Below, piece after piece: positions 16,954 through 25,718 of a stretch of DNA of 64,000 bases; within the stretch, counting starts at the first letter, position 1, and each line of letters opens with the position of its first letter. Below the pieces are notes generated by a model. That model was given only the letters and a program-made list of their open reading frames with translations. It did no database searches and was not told the DNA's origin. The translations under genes and the position numbers were made by a program. The stretch spans positions 1-64,000 of the forward strand of contig JAKFUL010000012.1 of assembly GCA_021732665.1 (NCBI GenBank). Direction: 5' to 3'. Source of the stretch: Acetobacteraceae bacterium (lineage in GTDB: Bacteria; Pseudomonadota; Alphaproteobacteria; Acetobacterales; Acetobacteraceae).

Positions 16954-17925
16954 ATGCACACACGCCGCGCCATATTGGCGGCCGCGCCCTTCCTGGCCAC
17001 GGCCGCCCTCGCCCAGGGCTGGAGCCCGTCGGGGCCCGTGCGCATCATCGTGCCCTTCCCCGCCGGCGGCACCACCGACATCCTGGCCAGGCTCTACGCG
17101 CAACGCCTGACCGAGACGCTGGGCGTCTCCGTCGTGGTGGAAAACCGTGGCGGCGGCGGTGGCTCGATCGGCGCCGATGTGGTGGCCAAGGCAGCGCCCG
17201 ACGGGCAGACGCTGCTGTTCCACAACCTGACCTTCAGCACCACCACGGCGGCGCTGGAATTCGCCGGCCGCGCGCCGCATTCCATCGAGCGCGACTTCGC
17301 CCCCATCACCCTCGGCGCTGGCGTGCCGAACGTGTTGCTGGTGAATGCGCAGGTGCCCGCGCGCAATCTCACCGAATTCGTGGCCTGGGCGCGTGCGCAG
17401 AACCCGCCGCCCTTCTACGGCTCCACCGGGCCGGGCAGCACGGCGAATCTGGTGGTCGAGGTGCTGAAGCGCGATGGCGGCTTCCAGATGGAGCATGTGC
17501 CCTTCCGCGGCGCGGCGCCACTGGTGCAGGAGATGCTGGCCGGCCGGATCGCGCTCGGCACCGACCAGCTCTCCTCGTCCCTTCAGCATATCCGCGCCGG
17601 CACCCTGCGCCCCATCGCCACGCTGTCGGCCACGCGCATGCGCGTGTTGCCGGAGGTGCCGACGGTGCGCGAGCAGGGCTTCCCCAACGCCGAGCTGCTG
17701 GGCTGGAACGGCTTCTTCGCCCCCGCCCGCACGCCGGAGGCGGTGCTGGCCCGGCTGTTTGCCGAGATCGCGGCCGCGGCGCAGAACCCCGCCCTGGCCG
17801 AGCGCATCCGTGAGCTGGGCGCCGAGCCCGGCGGCAATCCGGTGGCCGAATTCACGGCACAGGTGCATGGCCAGGTCGCCGCCATCCGCCCGCTGGTGCG
17901 CGAGCTGCGGATGACCGTCGAATGA
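16954..17925 (+). CDS. Bug/TctC-family periplasmic solute-binding protein (tandem copy 1)
   Basis: This 323-residue protein has a signal peptide (MHTRRAILAAAPFLATAALAQ) and the standard Bug layout. VRIIVPFPAGGTTDILARLYAQRL is the first ligand-loop region, split here by the length limit as VRIIVPFPAGGTTDILAR and LYAQRL. VVVENRGGGGGSIGADVVAKA and HVPFRGAAPLVQEMLAGRI follow, then PEVPTVREQGFP and the APARTPEAVLARL closing region. Bug proteins bind carboxylates or related small molecules in the periplasm, sometimes for TctAB transporters. No TctAB is nearby. It overlaps the next gene by four bases and is about 75% similar to it, so the pair arose by tandem duplication. Confidence 0.92.
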   Translation: MHTRRAILAAAPFLATAALAQGWSPSGPVRIIVPFPAGGTTDILARLYAQRLTETLGVSVVVENRGGGGGSIGADVVAKAAPDGQTLLFHNLTFSTTTAALEFAGRAPHSIERDFAPITLGAGVPNVLLVNAQVPARNLTEFVAWARAQNPPPFYGSTGPGSTANLVVEVLKRDGGFQMEHVPFRGAAPLVQEMLAGRIALGTDQLSSSLQHIRAGTLRPIATLSATRMRVLPEVPTVREQGFPNAELLGWNGFFAPARTPEAVLARLFAEIAAAAQNPALAERIRELGAEPGGNPVAEFTAQVHGQVAAIRPLVRELRMTVE

Positions 17926-18887
17926 GGCGCCGCACGCTTGCCGCGTTCCTGGCGGCGCCGGCGCTTGCGCGCGCGCAGAGTTGGCAGCCCAGCGGCCCCA
18001 TCCGCGTCATCGTGCCCTTCGCCGCCGGCGGCACGACGGACATCTTGGCCCGGCTCTACGCCCAGCGGCTGACGGAAAGCCTCGGCGTCTCCATCCTGGT
18101 GGAGAATCGCGGCGGCGGCGGCGGGTCGATCGGCGCCGACCTCGTCGCGAAGGCGCCGCCGGATGGGCAGGTGCTGCTGTTCCACAACTCCACCTTCTCG
18201 GCCACCACGGCGGTGCTGGAATTCAACAACCGCGCGCCGCATTCCATCGAGCGCGACTTCGCCCCCATCAGCCTGGGCGGGCTGGTGCCGACCGTGATCA
18301 TGGTCCATCCCACGGTGCCCGCCACCAATCTGGCGGAGTTCATCGCCTGGGCGCGGGCGCAGCCCCGGCCGCCTTTCTTCGGCTCGACCGGCCCCGGCAG
18401 TGCCGGGCACCTGACCGGCGAGGTGCTGCAGCGCGACGGCGATTTCCGCATGGAGCACGTGCCCTTCCGCGGTGCCTCGCTGCTGGTGCAGGACATGCTG
18501 GCGGGGCGCATTCCCTTCGGCGGCGACCAGCTTTCCTCCTCCATCCAGCATATCCGCGCCGGGGCGCTGCGGCCGATCGCCATCCGCTCCACCGCCCGCA
18601 ACCGGCTGATCCCGGAGATTCCGACGGTGCGCGAGCAGGGTTTCCCCAATGCCGAGATCCTGGGCTGGAACGGCTTCTTCGCCCCCGCCCGCACGCCCGA
18701 ACCTGTGCTGATACGCCTTCAGGCCGAGATCGCCGCCGCCGCCCGCCACCCCGCACTCGCCGCGCGGGTGGATGAGCTGGGGGCGGACCCGGGTGGCAAT
18801 GCATCCTCGGAGTTCGGCGCCATGGTGCATGCCCAGGTGGCGGCGCTGCGGCCGATCGTGGCATCCCTGCGGCTCAATCCGGATTGA
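17922..18887 (+). CDS. Bug/TctC-family periplasmic solute-binding protein (tandem copy 2)
   Basis: This 321-residue protein is the second member of the tandem pair. Its signal peptide is short (MRRRTLAAFLAAPALARAQ). The body follows copy 1 nearly residue for residue: IRVIVPFAAGGTTDILAR, NRGGGGGSIGADLVAKA, HSIERDFAPISLG, HVPFRGASLLVQDMLAGRI and LGWNGFFAPARTPEPVL. An exact 41-base stretch is shared with copy 1 (17268-17308 and 18230-18270). Differences concentrate in mid-protein loops that shape the ligand pocket, so the two may bind different acids. The ATG overlaps the copy 1 stop (ATGA), and the stop overlaps the TTG start of the next gene. Confidence 0.92.
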   Translation: MRRRTLAAFLAAPALARAQSWQPSGPIRVIVPFAAGGTTDILARLYAQRLTESLGVSILVENRGGGGGSIGADLVAKAPPDGQVLLFHNSTFSATTAVLEFNNRAPHSIERDFAPISLGGLVPTVIMVHPTVPATNLAEFIAWARAQPRPPFFGSTGPGSAGHLTGEVLQRDGDFRMEHVPFRGASLLVQDMLAGRIPFGGDQLSSSIQHIRAGALRPIAIRSTARNRLIPEIPTVREQGFPNAEILGWNGFFAPARTPEPVLIRLQAEIAAAARHPALAARVDELGADPGGNASSEFGAMVHAQVAALRPIVASLRLNPD

Positions 18888-19252
18888 GGCCCCCGTTGTT
18901 TCTCTACGGCACGCTGCTGGATGGGCGGGTCCTGGAGCGGATGGCGGGGCAGTCCGGGTTGGCCCGGCGGCTGCGGCCGGCACTGCTTTCGGGGTTCGTG
19001 CGGGTGCATTTGCGAGGAACGCCCTATCCCACGCTGATCCCTGGCGTGGGCGAGGTGCGCGGCGCGCTGCTGCGGGTGTCCGGCCCGGCGCTGGTGAGGC
19101 TCGAGAGCTATGAGGGGCCGGGCTATGCGCTGCGGCCCTTGCTGGTGGTGGGGCCGCGCGGGCCGGTCTGGGCGCGGGCCTGGGTGGTGCCGCGCTGGCG
19201 GGTGGATGGGCGGGCCTGGATGCCAGCCCGCCGCAGCCTCATCCCAGGCTGA
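18884..19252 (+). CDS. Gamma-glutamylcyclotransferase-like (AIG2 fold) protein
   Basis: This 122-residue protein has the GGCT fold markers: LFLYGTLLDGRVL at the N-terminus (the YGTL glycine-rich loop) and VRLESYEGPGYALRPLLV in the second half. Enzymes of this fold release 5-oxoproline from gamma-glutamyl peptides, but many small members have unknown substrates. The TTG start at 18884 overlaps the upstream Bug stop (TTGA), suggesting co-expression with the binding proteins. The 3' end overlaps the convergent amine-oxidase gene by 14 bases. An acyl-glutamate or glutathione-type ligand for the Bug pair is possible but only inferred. Confidence 0.75.
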   Translation: MRPPLFLYGTLLDGRVLERMAGQSGLARRLRPALLSGFVRVHLRGTPYPTLIPGVGEVRGALLRVSGPALVRLESYEGPGYALRPLLVVGPRGPVWARAWVVPRWRVDGRAWMPARRSLIPG

Positions 19253-20456
19253 GCGCCGCCACCGCCCGCTCACCCTCCAGCCAGGCGCCGGCGATGGTGC
19301 CGGCCAGCCCACGATGCGTGGCCTCGCCGGCGAAGCACAGCCGCCCCAGCGGCTCCGCCAGCACCGAGCGCGCCGTCAGCGCCCCCGGCCGGGCCTGGCT
19401 GTAGCTGCCCAGGAATCGCGGGTTCTCACCCCAATCACTCACCACCGCCTCGCCCAGGTGGCCCTCGCCGAAAATCCCGGCGAACTCCGCCCGCGCCGCC
19501 GCCTCGGTCGCCGCCGGCCCCCGGGCCGAAAGCTCCCAGGCCCGCGCGCCACCGACGAAGCCGAAGCAATGATCCGCCCCGAAGGGCCACATCACCCAGC
19601 TCATCGGCCGGGGGTTTGCCTCCGTCACCAGCGCGCGGATGCCGTGGAAGGGCGCGATCCCCAGCCGCTGGCCGCAGCGAAAGCCGAATTTGGTCAGCAG
19701 CCCCATCGGCAGGTCCTGCACCGCCTGGGCGTGCCGCGCCGGCAGGCCAGGGGTGAAGCGGATGCGCCCCGAGGCCAGCACGCCGGTGGAGACGGTGACG
19801 ATGGCCGCCCCGGCCCGGATCGTGCCGAATCCGCCCCGCGCCACCACGCCGGGGCCGGACCAGTCCAGGCTGTCCACCGCGGCGTTGAGGCGCATCGGCA
19901 GCCCCTCGGCCAGCCCGGCCAGCAACCCGCCCACGCCGCGCCGCGGCAACAGGTTGGGGCCTTCCAGATCATTCTCGATCTGGTCGTGCAGCGACAGCAG
20001 CTCCACCTCGCGCGCCTGGATCTGCGCGCCCTGCCAGTGCCGCACCGTGGCGTCCCAGAAGCCGCCTGTCGGCGCCACCTCGCCCACCGCCCGGTCGGGA
20101 CCCTCGGCCGCCGCGTCCAGCGCGTCGAAGAAGGCGTGCTCGGCCAGCCGATGGGCGCGGATTTCCTCCGGCGTGGCCCAGCGCTCGCCCATCCAGAAAT
20201 GCCGCTCGCGCACCGTGTCATGATCGAGCGCATCGGCGGCGAAGGCGGTCAGCGGGTTGGTTTGCGCGTCATGCAGCCAGGTCGCGCCGAGGTCGAACGG
20301 CGCGCCGCCCAGTTCGCGCGTCACGGCCCGGCCGCCGATCTCCGCTCCCGCCTCCAGGATGAGGCATGACACCCCACGCGCCGCGCAGGCCCGGGCCGCT
20401 GAGATGCCCGCGGCGCCGGCGCCGATGATGAGCACGTCTGGATTGGTCGGAGACAT
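19239..20456 (-). CDS. FAD-dependent amine oxidase
   Basis: This 405-residue flavoprotein belongs to the monoamine oxidase/polyamine oxidase family. The N-terminal dinucleotide motif is DVLIIGAGAAGISAARA (G12, G14, G17), with the ribose-binding glutamate in LILEAGAEIGGRAVT. FDLGATWLH and the C-terminal LCFAGEATHRGLAGTIAGAW close the FAD site. No signal peptide is seen, so it should be cytoplasmic. The start MSPTNPDV at 20456 fits the family. A longer start at 20492 with a better G-rich upstream sequence would overlap the divergent gene by two bases. The amine substrate cannot be predicted. Confidence 0.85.
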   Translation of the reverse strand: MSPTNPDVLIIGAGAAGISAARACAARGVSCLILEAGAEIGGRAVTRELGGAPFDLGATWLHDAQTNPLTAFAADALDHDTVRERHFWMGERWATPEEIRAHRLAEHAFFDALDAAAEGPDRAVGEVAPTGGFWDATVRHWQGAQIQAREVELLSLHDQIENDLEGPNLLPRRGVGGLLAGLAEGLPMRLNAAVDSLDWSGPGVVARGGFGTIRAGAAIVTVSTGVLASGRIRFTPGLPARHAQAVQDLPMGLLTKFGFRCGQRLGIAPFHGIRALVTEANPRPMSWVMWPFGADHCFGFVGGARAWELSARGPAATEAAARAEFAGIFGEGHLGEAVVSDWGENPRFLGSYSQARPGALTARSVLAEPLGRLCFAGEATHRGLAGTIAGAWLEGERAVAALSLG

Positions 20457-20490
20457 CGCCGCAAGATGGGCATTGATCAGGAGATTCGCC

Positions 20491-21594
20491 ATGCAGCCAC
20501 CCCCCGCCGAACCCGGCATGCACGAGCAGGAGGTGGACACCCCCGCTTTGTTGCTCGACCTCGATGCCTTCGAGGCCAATCTGGACGCCATGGCCGCCGC
20601 CCTGGCGCCGACCGGCACGAAGCTGCGCGCCCATACCAAGACGCATAAATCCCCGGTCATCGCCCGCTTGCAGATGCAGCGCGGCGCCGTCGGCCAATGC
20701 GTGCAGAAGGTGGCCGAGGCCGAGGTGCTGGCCTGGGGCGGCATTCCCGATATCCTCGTCACCAACGAGGTGGTGGGCGCGCGAAAACTGGCGCGGCTGG
20801 CGGCCCTGAACACCGTCTCCAGGGTCGGAATCTGCGTCGATGACCGGGGGCAGGTCGATGCCATCGCCGCCGCGGCCGAGGGAGCGGGCCGGCGCATCAC
20901 CGTGCTGGTGGAGATCGACGTGGGCGGTGCCCGTTGCGGCGTGCGGCCGGGGCCGGAGGCGGTGGAACTGGCGCGGTACATCGCCGCCAGCCCGCACCTC
21001 ATCTTCGGCGGCATCCAGGCCTATCAGGGCAGCGCCCAGCATATCCGCGCACCCGAGGCCCGGGCGGCGGCGATCGACAGCGCCATTTCCGACGCGCGGC
21101 GCACGGTGGAACAACTGCGCCAGCAGGGCCTGGCCTGCCCCATCGTCGGTGGTGCTGGCACCGGCACCTTCGCGCAGGAGGCGGCGAGCGGGGTCTACAC
21201 CGAGATCCAGGCCGGCTCCTACGCCTTCATGGATGTGGATTACGCCCGCAACCAGGCCGCGCCGGATTTCCGCCAGTCGCTCTTCGTTCTGGCCACGGTG
21301 ATGAGCACGGCGGTGCCGGGGGTGGCGGTGGTGGATGCCGGCCACAAGGCGATGCCGACCGACAGCGGCTACCCGTTGATCCAGGGCATGCCCGGCCTGG
21401 AATATGTCGGCGCCTCCGACGAGCACGGCAAGCTGATGGTGCGCGACGGCGCCCGGCCGGCCTGTGGTAAGAAGCTGCGCCTGGTGCCCGCGCATTGCGA
21501 CCCCACGGTGGACCGCTACGACTGGTATGTCGGGGTGCGAAAGGGCAGGGTGGAATGCCTCTGGCCGGTGGCGGCGCGCGGGGCGATGGCGTAG
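20491..21594 (+). CDS. DSD1-family PLP enzyme (D-threonine aldolase/D-serine dehydratase-like)
   Basis: This 367-residue protein has an alanine-racemase-like barrel followed by a C-terminal metal-binding domain. The PLP lysine lies in LRAHTKTHKSP (about K50). Other landmarks are [33 protein letters not shown] and the zinc-site region LVPAHCDPTVDRYD. Family members act on D-3-hydroxy amino acids (aldol cleavage or dehydration). An AGGAG lies upstream of the ATG. It is divergent from the flavin amine oxidase, and both may work on amines or amino acids delivered by the surrounding binding proteins. Which reaction it performs is not decidable here. Confidence 0.87.
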   Translation: MQPPPAEPGMHEQEVDTPALLLDLDAFEANLDAMAAALAPTGTKLRAHTKTHKSPVIARLQMQRGAVGQCVQKVAEAEVLAWGGIPDILVTNEVVGARKLARLAALNTVSRVGICVDDRGQVDAIAAAAEGAGRRITVLVEIDVGGARCGVRPGPEAVELARYIAASPHLIFGGIQAYQGSAQHIRAPEARAAAIDSAISDARRTVEQLRQQGLACPIVGGAGTGTFAQEAASGVYTEIQAGSYAFMDVDYARNQAAPDFRQSLFVLATVMSTAVPGVAVVDAGHKAMPTDSGYPLIQGMPGLEYVGASDEHGKLMVRDGARPACGKKLRLVPAHCDPTVDRYDWYVGVRKGRVECLWPVAARGAMA

Positions 21595-21621
21595 CCTTCA
21601 GCCCACCAAAGCCGCCGCCCG

Positions 21622-21963
21622 CTACCCCCTGATCGCCGACCACGCGACGAAAAAGGCGCCGAGACCCAGCAGCACCGAGGCGGCGACGTAGATCGCCGCC
21701 AGCCAGGGTGCCCGTTCATACAGCAGCCCCGTCTCCAGCGAAAACGCCGAGAAGGTGGTGAAGCCCCCCAGCATGCCGGTGATCAGGAGCAGGCGCCCCG
21801 GCGCGCCCAGGTTCAGCCCGCCCAGCACGCCGATGGCGGCGCTGCCCAGCACATTCACCGCCAGCGTCCCCCAGGGGAAGCCCGTGGTGTTCAGGGCGGA
21901 ACCGACCCAGAAACGCGCCATGGAGCCGAGCGCGCCGCCTATGGCCACAAGCAGATAATCCAT
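21622..21963 (-). CDS. crcB: Fluoride channel CrcB/Fluc
   Basis: This 113-residue protein has four membrane helices and the CrcB signature GMLGGFTTFSAFSLE, plus GSMARFWVG and WGTLAVNVLGSAAIG. It forms a dual-topology dimeric fluoride channel that lets cytosolic fluoride leave. The start codon overlaps the rarA stop by one base, so it is translated from the rarA transcript. I see no fluoride riboswitch immediately upstream, since the gene is internal to the operon. Confidence 0.96.
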   Translation of the reverse strand: MDYLLVAIGGALGSMARFWVGSALNTTGFPWGTLAVNVLGSAAIGVLGGLNLGAPGRLLLITGMLGGFTTFSAFSLETGLLYERAPWLAAIYVAASVLLGLGAFFVAWSAIRG

Positions 21964-23273
21964 CAGCTCTTCCTCATCGCGTTCCAGCGCGCCAAGCGCT
22001 CGGCGATCGCGGCCTCGGCGCCGCGGTCGGTGGGGGTATAGAAGCGCGCGCGGGCCATGCCGTCGGGAAAGTAATTCTGGCCCGAGAAGGCCTCCTCCGC
22101 GTCGTGGTCATATTCGTAGCCGGCACCGTAGCCCAGCTCCTTCATGAGTTTGGTCGGCGCGTTGAGGATATGGGCGGGCGGCATCAGCGAGCCGGTTTCC
22201 TTCGCGGCCCGCATGGCCGCCTTGTAGGCCACATACACCGCGTTGGATTTGGGCGCCGTGGCCAGATGCAGCACCAGCTGCGCCAGGGCCAGCTCGCCCT
22301 CCGGGCTGCCCAGACGCTCATAGGTCTCCCACGCCGCCACCGCCAGCGGCAGGGCGCGCGGGTCGGCGGCACCCACATCCTCGGCGGCGAAGCGGGTCAG
22401 GCGGCGGGCGATGTAGCGCGGGTCCTCGCCGCCCGTCAGCATCCGGGCGAACCAGTAGATCGCCGCGTCCGGGTCACTGCCGCGCATGGATTTGTGCAGG
22501 GCGGAGATGAGGTTGAAATGCTCCTCCCGGTCCTTGTCGTAGAGCGCCGCGCGCCGCGCCAGCAGCGCCTGCAGGGCGGCCACGTCCAGCGCCTCTCCGG
22601 GCGGGATGGCCAGCAGCTGTTCGGCCAGGTTGAGCAAATAGCGGCCATCGCCATCGGCCATGGCGCGGAGTGCGCCGCGGGCCTCGGGCAGCAGGGGCAG
22701 GGGGCGGGCCTCCAGCTCCTCGGCGCGGGTCAGCAGGCCCTCCAGCGCGGTGTCATCCAGCCGATGCAGCACCAGCACCTGGCAGCGCGAGAGCAGCGCG
22801 CCATTCAGCGCGAAGCTGGGGTTTTCGGTGGTGGCGCCGACCAGGGTGATCGTGCCGTCCTCGACATAGGGCAGAAACCCATCCTGCTGGGCGCGGTTGA
22901 AGCGGTGCACCTCATCGACGAAGAGCAGCGTGCGCTCGCGCCGGCGGCGTGCCTCGTCGAAGGCCTTCTTCAGATCGGCCACGCCGGAGAACACGGCGGA
23001 AATCGCATGGAAATGCAGCCCCGCCGCCTCCGCCAGCAGCCGCGCGATGGTGGTCTTGCCCACCCCCGGCGGGCCCCAGAGGATCAGGCTGGGCAGCGAA
23101 CCGCGCGCGAGCATGGCCGACAGCGCGCCGCCCTCGCCCAGCAGGGATTCCTGGCCCACCACCTCGTCGAGCCGGCGCGGCCGCAGCCTGTCCGCCAAGG
23201 GGCGCGGGCCGGCGCGCTTCGCCGGCTCGGCACTTCCAAACAGATCGCTTTCCACGTGACGGCTTCCGGACAT
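21963..23273 (-). CDS. rarA: Replication-associated recombination protein A (AAA+ ATPase)
   Basis: This 436-residue AAA+ clamp-loader relative (RarA/MgsA) acts at stalled replication forks. Walker A is GPPGVGKTT (67-75), Walker B is LLFVDEVHRFN, and sensor/arginine-finger regions are VGATTENPSF and LLSRCQVLVL. The C-terminal MgsA domain has SALHKSMRGSDPDAAIYW and YDHDAEEAFSGQNYFP. The start MSGSRHVESDLFG at 23273 fits the family, and longer in-frame starts run into the divergent gene's territory. It is coupled to crcB downstream. Confidence 0.96.
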   Translation of the reverse strand: MSGSRHVESDLFGSAEPAKRAGPRPLADRLRPRRLDEVVGQESLLGEGGALSAMLARGSLPSLILWGPPGVGKTTIARLLAEAAGLHFHAISAVFSGVADLKKAFDEARRRRERTLLFVDEVHRFNRAQQDGFLPYVEDGTITLVGATTENPSFALNGALLSRCQVLVLHRLDDTALEGLLTRAEELEARPLPLLPEARGALRAMADGDGRYLLNLAEQLLAIPPGEALDVAALQALLARRAALYDKDREEHFNLISALHKSMRGSDPDAAIYWFARMLTGGEDPRYIARRLTRFAAEDVGAADPRALPLAVAAWETYERLGSPEGELALAQLVLHLATAPKSNAVYVAYKAAMRAAKETGSLMPPAHILNAPTKLMKELGYGAGYEYDHDAEEAFSGQNYFPDGMARARFYTPTDRGAEAAIAERLARWNAMRKS

Positions 23274-23307
23274 CGCGCCATCATGCCCGCAAAACAGGGA
23301 GAGAAAC

Positions 23308-24258
23308 ATGCCGCTACGCCGTTCATTGCTGCTGGCCAGCCTGGCGCTGCCCGCTCTGGCACAAAGCTGGCCGGCGCGGCCGATCCGCATGATCGTGAGT
23401 TTTCCGCCGGGAGGCAGCACCGATGTGGTGGCGCGCCTCATCGCGCCCACGCTGGAGCGCGTGCTGGGCCAGCCGGTGGTGATCGAGAATCGCGGCGGCG
23501 CCAATGGCGCGCTGGGCGCCGCCGCCGCCGCCCAGGGGCCGGCCGATGGCTATACCTGGCTGCTCGATGCCGGCGGCGCCGTGACCAACCAGTTCCTGAT
23601 GCGCGGCTTGGGCTTCGAGTATGAGCGCGCCTTCGCGCCCGTCACCCAGCTCACCCTGCTGCCCTCGGTGCTGATGGTGCGCGCGGACAGCCCGCACAAC
23701 ACATTGGCAAAACTGTTGGCGCATCTGCGCGCCAATCCGGGGCGGGAGAGCTATGGCTCATCCGGCACCGGCACCGGCGCGCATCTCTCCGGCGCGCTGC
23801 TGATGCGCCGCGCGGGGACCGAGGCGCAGCATGTCCCCTATCGCGGCGGCGCGCAGCAGATGACGGCGATGCTCTCGGGCGAGACGCTGTTCACCTTCTC
23901 GACCCTTGCGGTGCCGGCGCCGCTGCTGGCCGACGGCCGGCTGACCGCCATCGCCGCCTCCTCCGCCCAACGCATTCCGGGCTACGAGACTGTCGGCACC
24001 GTGGCCGAGCAAGGCTTCCCGGGCTTCGACATGGTGGATTTCCATCAGATCTCCGCACCCGCCGGCACGCCGGCCGCCATGATCGCCCGCATGGCCGAGG
24101 CGGCGTCGGAGGCGATGAACAGCCCTGCCCTGGCGGCGCGTTTCCAACTGCTGGGCCTGATCCCGCATGCCCAGGGGCCGGAGGCCTTCGCCAGCTTCCT
24201 GACGCTGCAACGGCAGCGCATGGGGGAGGTGATCCGGGCGGAGGGGCTGGCGGCGTAG
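23308..24258 (+). CDS. Bug/TctC-family periplasmic solute-binding protein
   Basis: This 316-residue protein has a signal peptide (MPLRRSLLLASLALPALAQ) and Bug landmarks IRMIVSFPPGGSTDVVAR, VIENRGGANGALGAAA, HVPYRGGAQQMTAMLSGE and APAGTPAAMIARM. It forms a subgroup with the two following Bug genes: all three share an LMRGLxFxY segment near residue 105 and end in an MAxLIxAEG-like tail. The gene starts 35 bases from the divergent rarA start. It is probably an independent transcription unit head for 23308-25255. Confidence 0.9.
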   Translation: MPLRRSLLLASLALPALAQSWPARPIRMIVSFPPGGSTDVVARLIAPTLERVLGQPVVIENRGGANGALGAAAAAQGPADGYTWLLDAGGAVTNQFLMRGLGFEYERAFAPVTQLTLLPSVLMVRADSPHNTLAKLLAHLRANPGRESYGSSGTGTGAHLSGALLMRRAGTEAQHVPYRGGAQQMTAMLSGETLFTFSTLAVPAPLLADGRLTAIAASSAQRIPGYETVGTVAEQGFPGFDMVDFHQISAPAGTPAAMIARMAEAASEAMNSPALAARFQLLGLIPHAQGPEAFASFLTLQRQRMGEVIRAEGLAA

Positions 24259-24310
24259 ATTCACCGCATTGACGCTCGCCGGGGCGCCGGGCCGGGCGTA
24301 GAAGCGGCGC

Positions 24311-25255
24311 ATGTTCCGCCGTTCATTCCTTGCCCTGCCCCTGGCCGCCGCCGCACAGGCGCCATGGGCGCCCACACGCCCCATCCGCCTCATCATCGCC
24401 TTCCCGCCCGGCGGCAGCACGGATGTGCTGGGCAGGCTGATCGCGCCGCTGCTCTCCGCCGCGCTGGGCCAGCCGGTGGTGCCGGAAAACCGCACCGGGG
24501 CGGCCGGCGCCGTGGGCTCGGGCTTCGTCGCCGCGGCGGCCCCGGATGGCCATACCATCCTGCTGGACAGTGGGGGGCATGCGGTGAACCCCTATCTCAT
24601 GCGCGGCCTGGGCTTCGACTACGTGACCGGTTTCGCCCCCATCACCCTGCTGGCCACCTTGCCGCTGGTGCTGGTGGCGCGCGGCGAATCCGGCATCACC
24701 ACCCTGCCCGAATTGCTGACCCGGGCGCGGGCCGAGCCCGCCACCTATGGAAGTGTCGGCGTGGGCAGCCGCACCCATCTCGCCGGCGCCCTGCTGCTGC
24801 GCCGGGCCGGGATTGCCGGCACCCATGTGCCCTATCGCGGCGGCGCCGATCAGATCACGGCGCAGCTGCGCGGCGAGACCCTGTTCGGCTTCTCCTCGGT
24901 CGCACTTACCGCGGCGTTGCTGCGCGAGGGGCGGCTGCGGGCCCTGGGCGTCTCCTCGCCCGCCCCGGCGCTGGCCTTGCCCGACATCGCGCCGGTCGCC
25001 GCCCAGGGTTTTACCGGGTTCTCGATGATGGACTGGCTGGCCCTTCATGCCCCGGCGGGCACCCCCGAGCCTGTGGTGGCCCGCCTGGCCCAGGCCGCCG
25101 TCGCCGCCATGGCCGAGCCGGCCATCCAGCTCCGCCTGGCCGATCTGGGCCTGCAGCCCGAGGCGCATGGGCCGGCGGCGCTGGCCAGTCTCCTGGCCGA
25201 GGAACGCGCCGCGATGGCGGCACTCATCGCCGCCGAGGGCATTCGGTTGGATTGA
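24311..25255 (+). CDS. Bug/TctC-family periplasmic solute-binding protein
   Basis: This 314-residue protein has a very short signal peptide (MFRRSFLALPLAAAAQ) and then IRLIIAFPPGGSTDVLGR, VVPENRTGAAGAVGSGF, LMRGLGFDYVTGFAPITL, HVPYRGGADQITAQLRGE and APAGTPEPVVARLAQAA. It is closest to its upstream neighbour, so this is a second local Bug duplication. The following gene, a GFA-family protein, starts 19 bases after its stop and may be co-transcribed. Confidence 0.9.
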   Translation: MFRRSFLALPLAAAAQAPWAPTRPIRLIIAFPPGGSTDVLGRLIAPLLSAALGQPVVPENRTGAAGAVGSGFVAAAAPDGHTILLDSGGHAVNPYLMRGLGFDYVTGFAPITLLATLPLVLVARGESGITTLPELLTRARAEPATYGSVGVGSRTHLAGALLLRRAGIAGTHVPYRGGADQITAQLRGETLFGFSSVALTAALLREGRLRALGVSSPAPALALPDIAPVAAQGFTGFSMMDWLALHAPAGTPEPVVARLAQAAVAAMAEPAIQLRLADLGLQPEAHGPAALASLLAEERAAMAALIAAEGIRLD

Positions 25256-25273
25256 GCGACGGGGAGGCATGTG

Positions 25274-25687
25274 ATGGGGAAGCTGGTCGAGGGCGGTTGC
25301 CTGTGTGGCGCGGTGCGCTTCAGTTTCGGGGAAGAGCCGCTCGGCCGGAGGGCCTGCTGGTGCCGCACATGCCAGTACATGGCGACCGGCAATGCCGCGC
25401 TGAGCGCCTTTTTCCGCACCGAGACTTTTGCGGTCTCCGGGCCGCTGGCCAGCCATGTCAGCACCGCCGACAGCGGGGCGGCCATACGCCGGCGCTTCTG
25501 CCCGGCCTGCGGCACGCCGCTTTTCGCCGAGGATCTGGGCCAACCGGGGGTGATGGTCGTGCGCGTCGGCGCGCTGGATGACCGCGAGATCGGCGGGCCG
25601 CAGAGCACCATCTGGACAGATTCCGCGCCGAGTTGGGGCCATGTTGATCCCGGTCTGCCATCCTGCACGGCGCATCCGGCAGGATGA
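25274..25687 (+). CDS. GFA/CENP-V family zinc protein
   Basis: This 137-residue protein has the zinc-binding cysteine pattern of the GFA family: GGCLCGAVRF, ACWCRTCQYMATGN and RRFCPACGTPLF. The founding member was described as a glutathione-dependent formaldehyde-activating enzyme, but many relatives are uncharacterised and the catalytic claim should not be carried over. The ATG at 25274 follows GGGGAGG. An in-frame GTG three bases earlier is an alternative. It lies between two related Bug genes. Confidence 0.88.
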   Translation: MGKLVEGGCLCGAVRFSFGEEPLGRRACWCRTCQYMATGNAALSAFFRTETFAVSGPLASHVSTADSGAAIRRRFCPACGTPLFAEDLGQPGVMVVRVGALDDREIGGPQSTIWTDSAPSWGHVDPGLPSCTAHPAG

Positions 25688-25718
25688 TGCGGGACGGGAG
25701 GCCAGTTCTCGAGATAGT

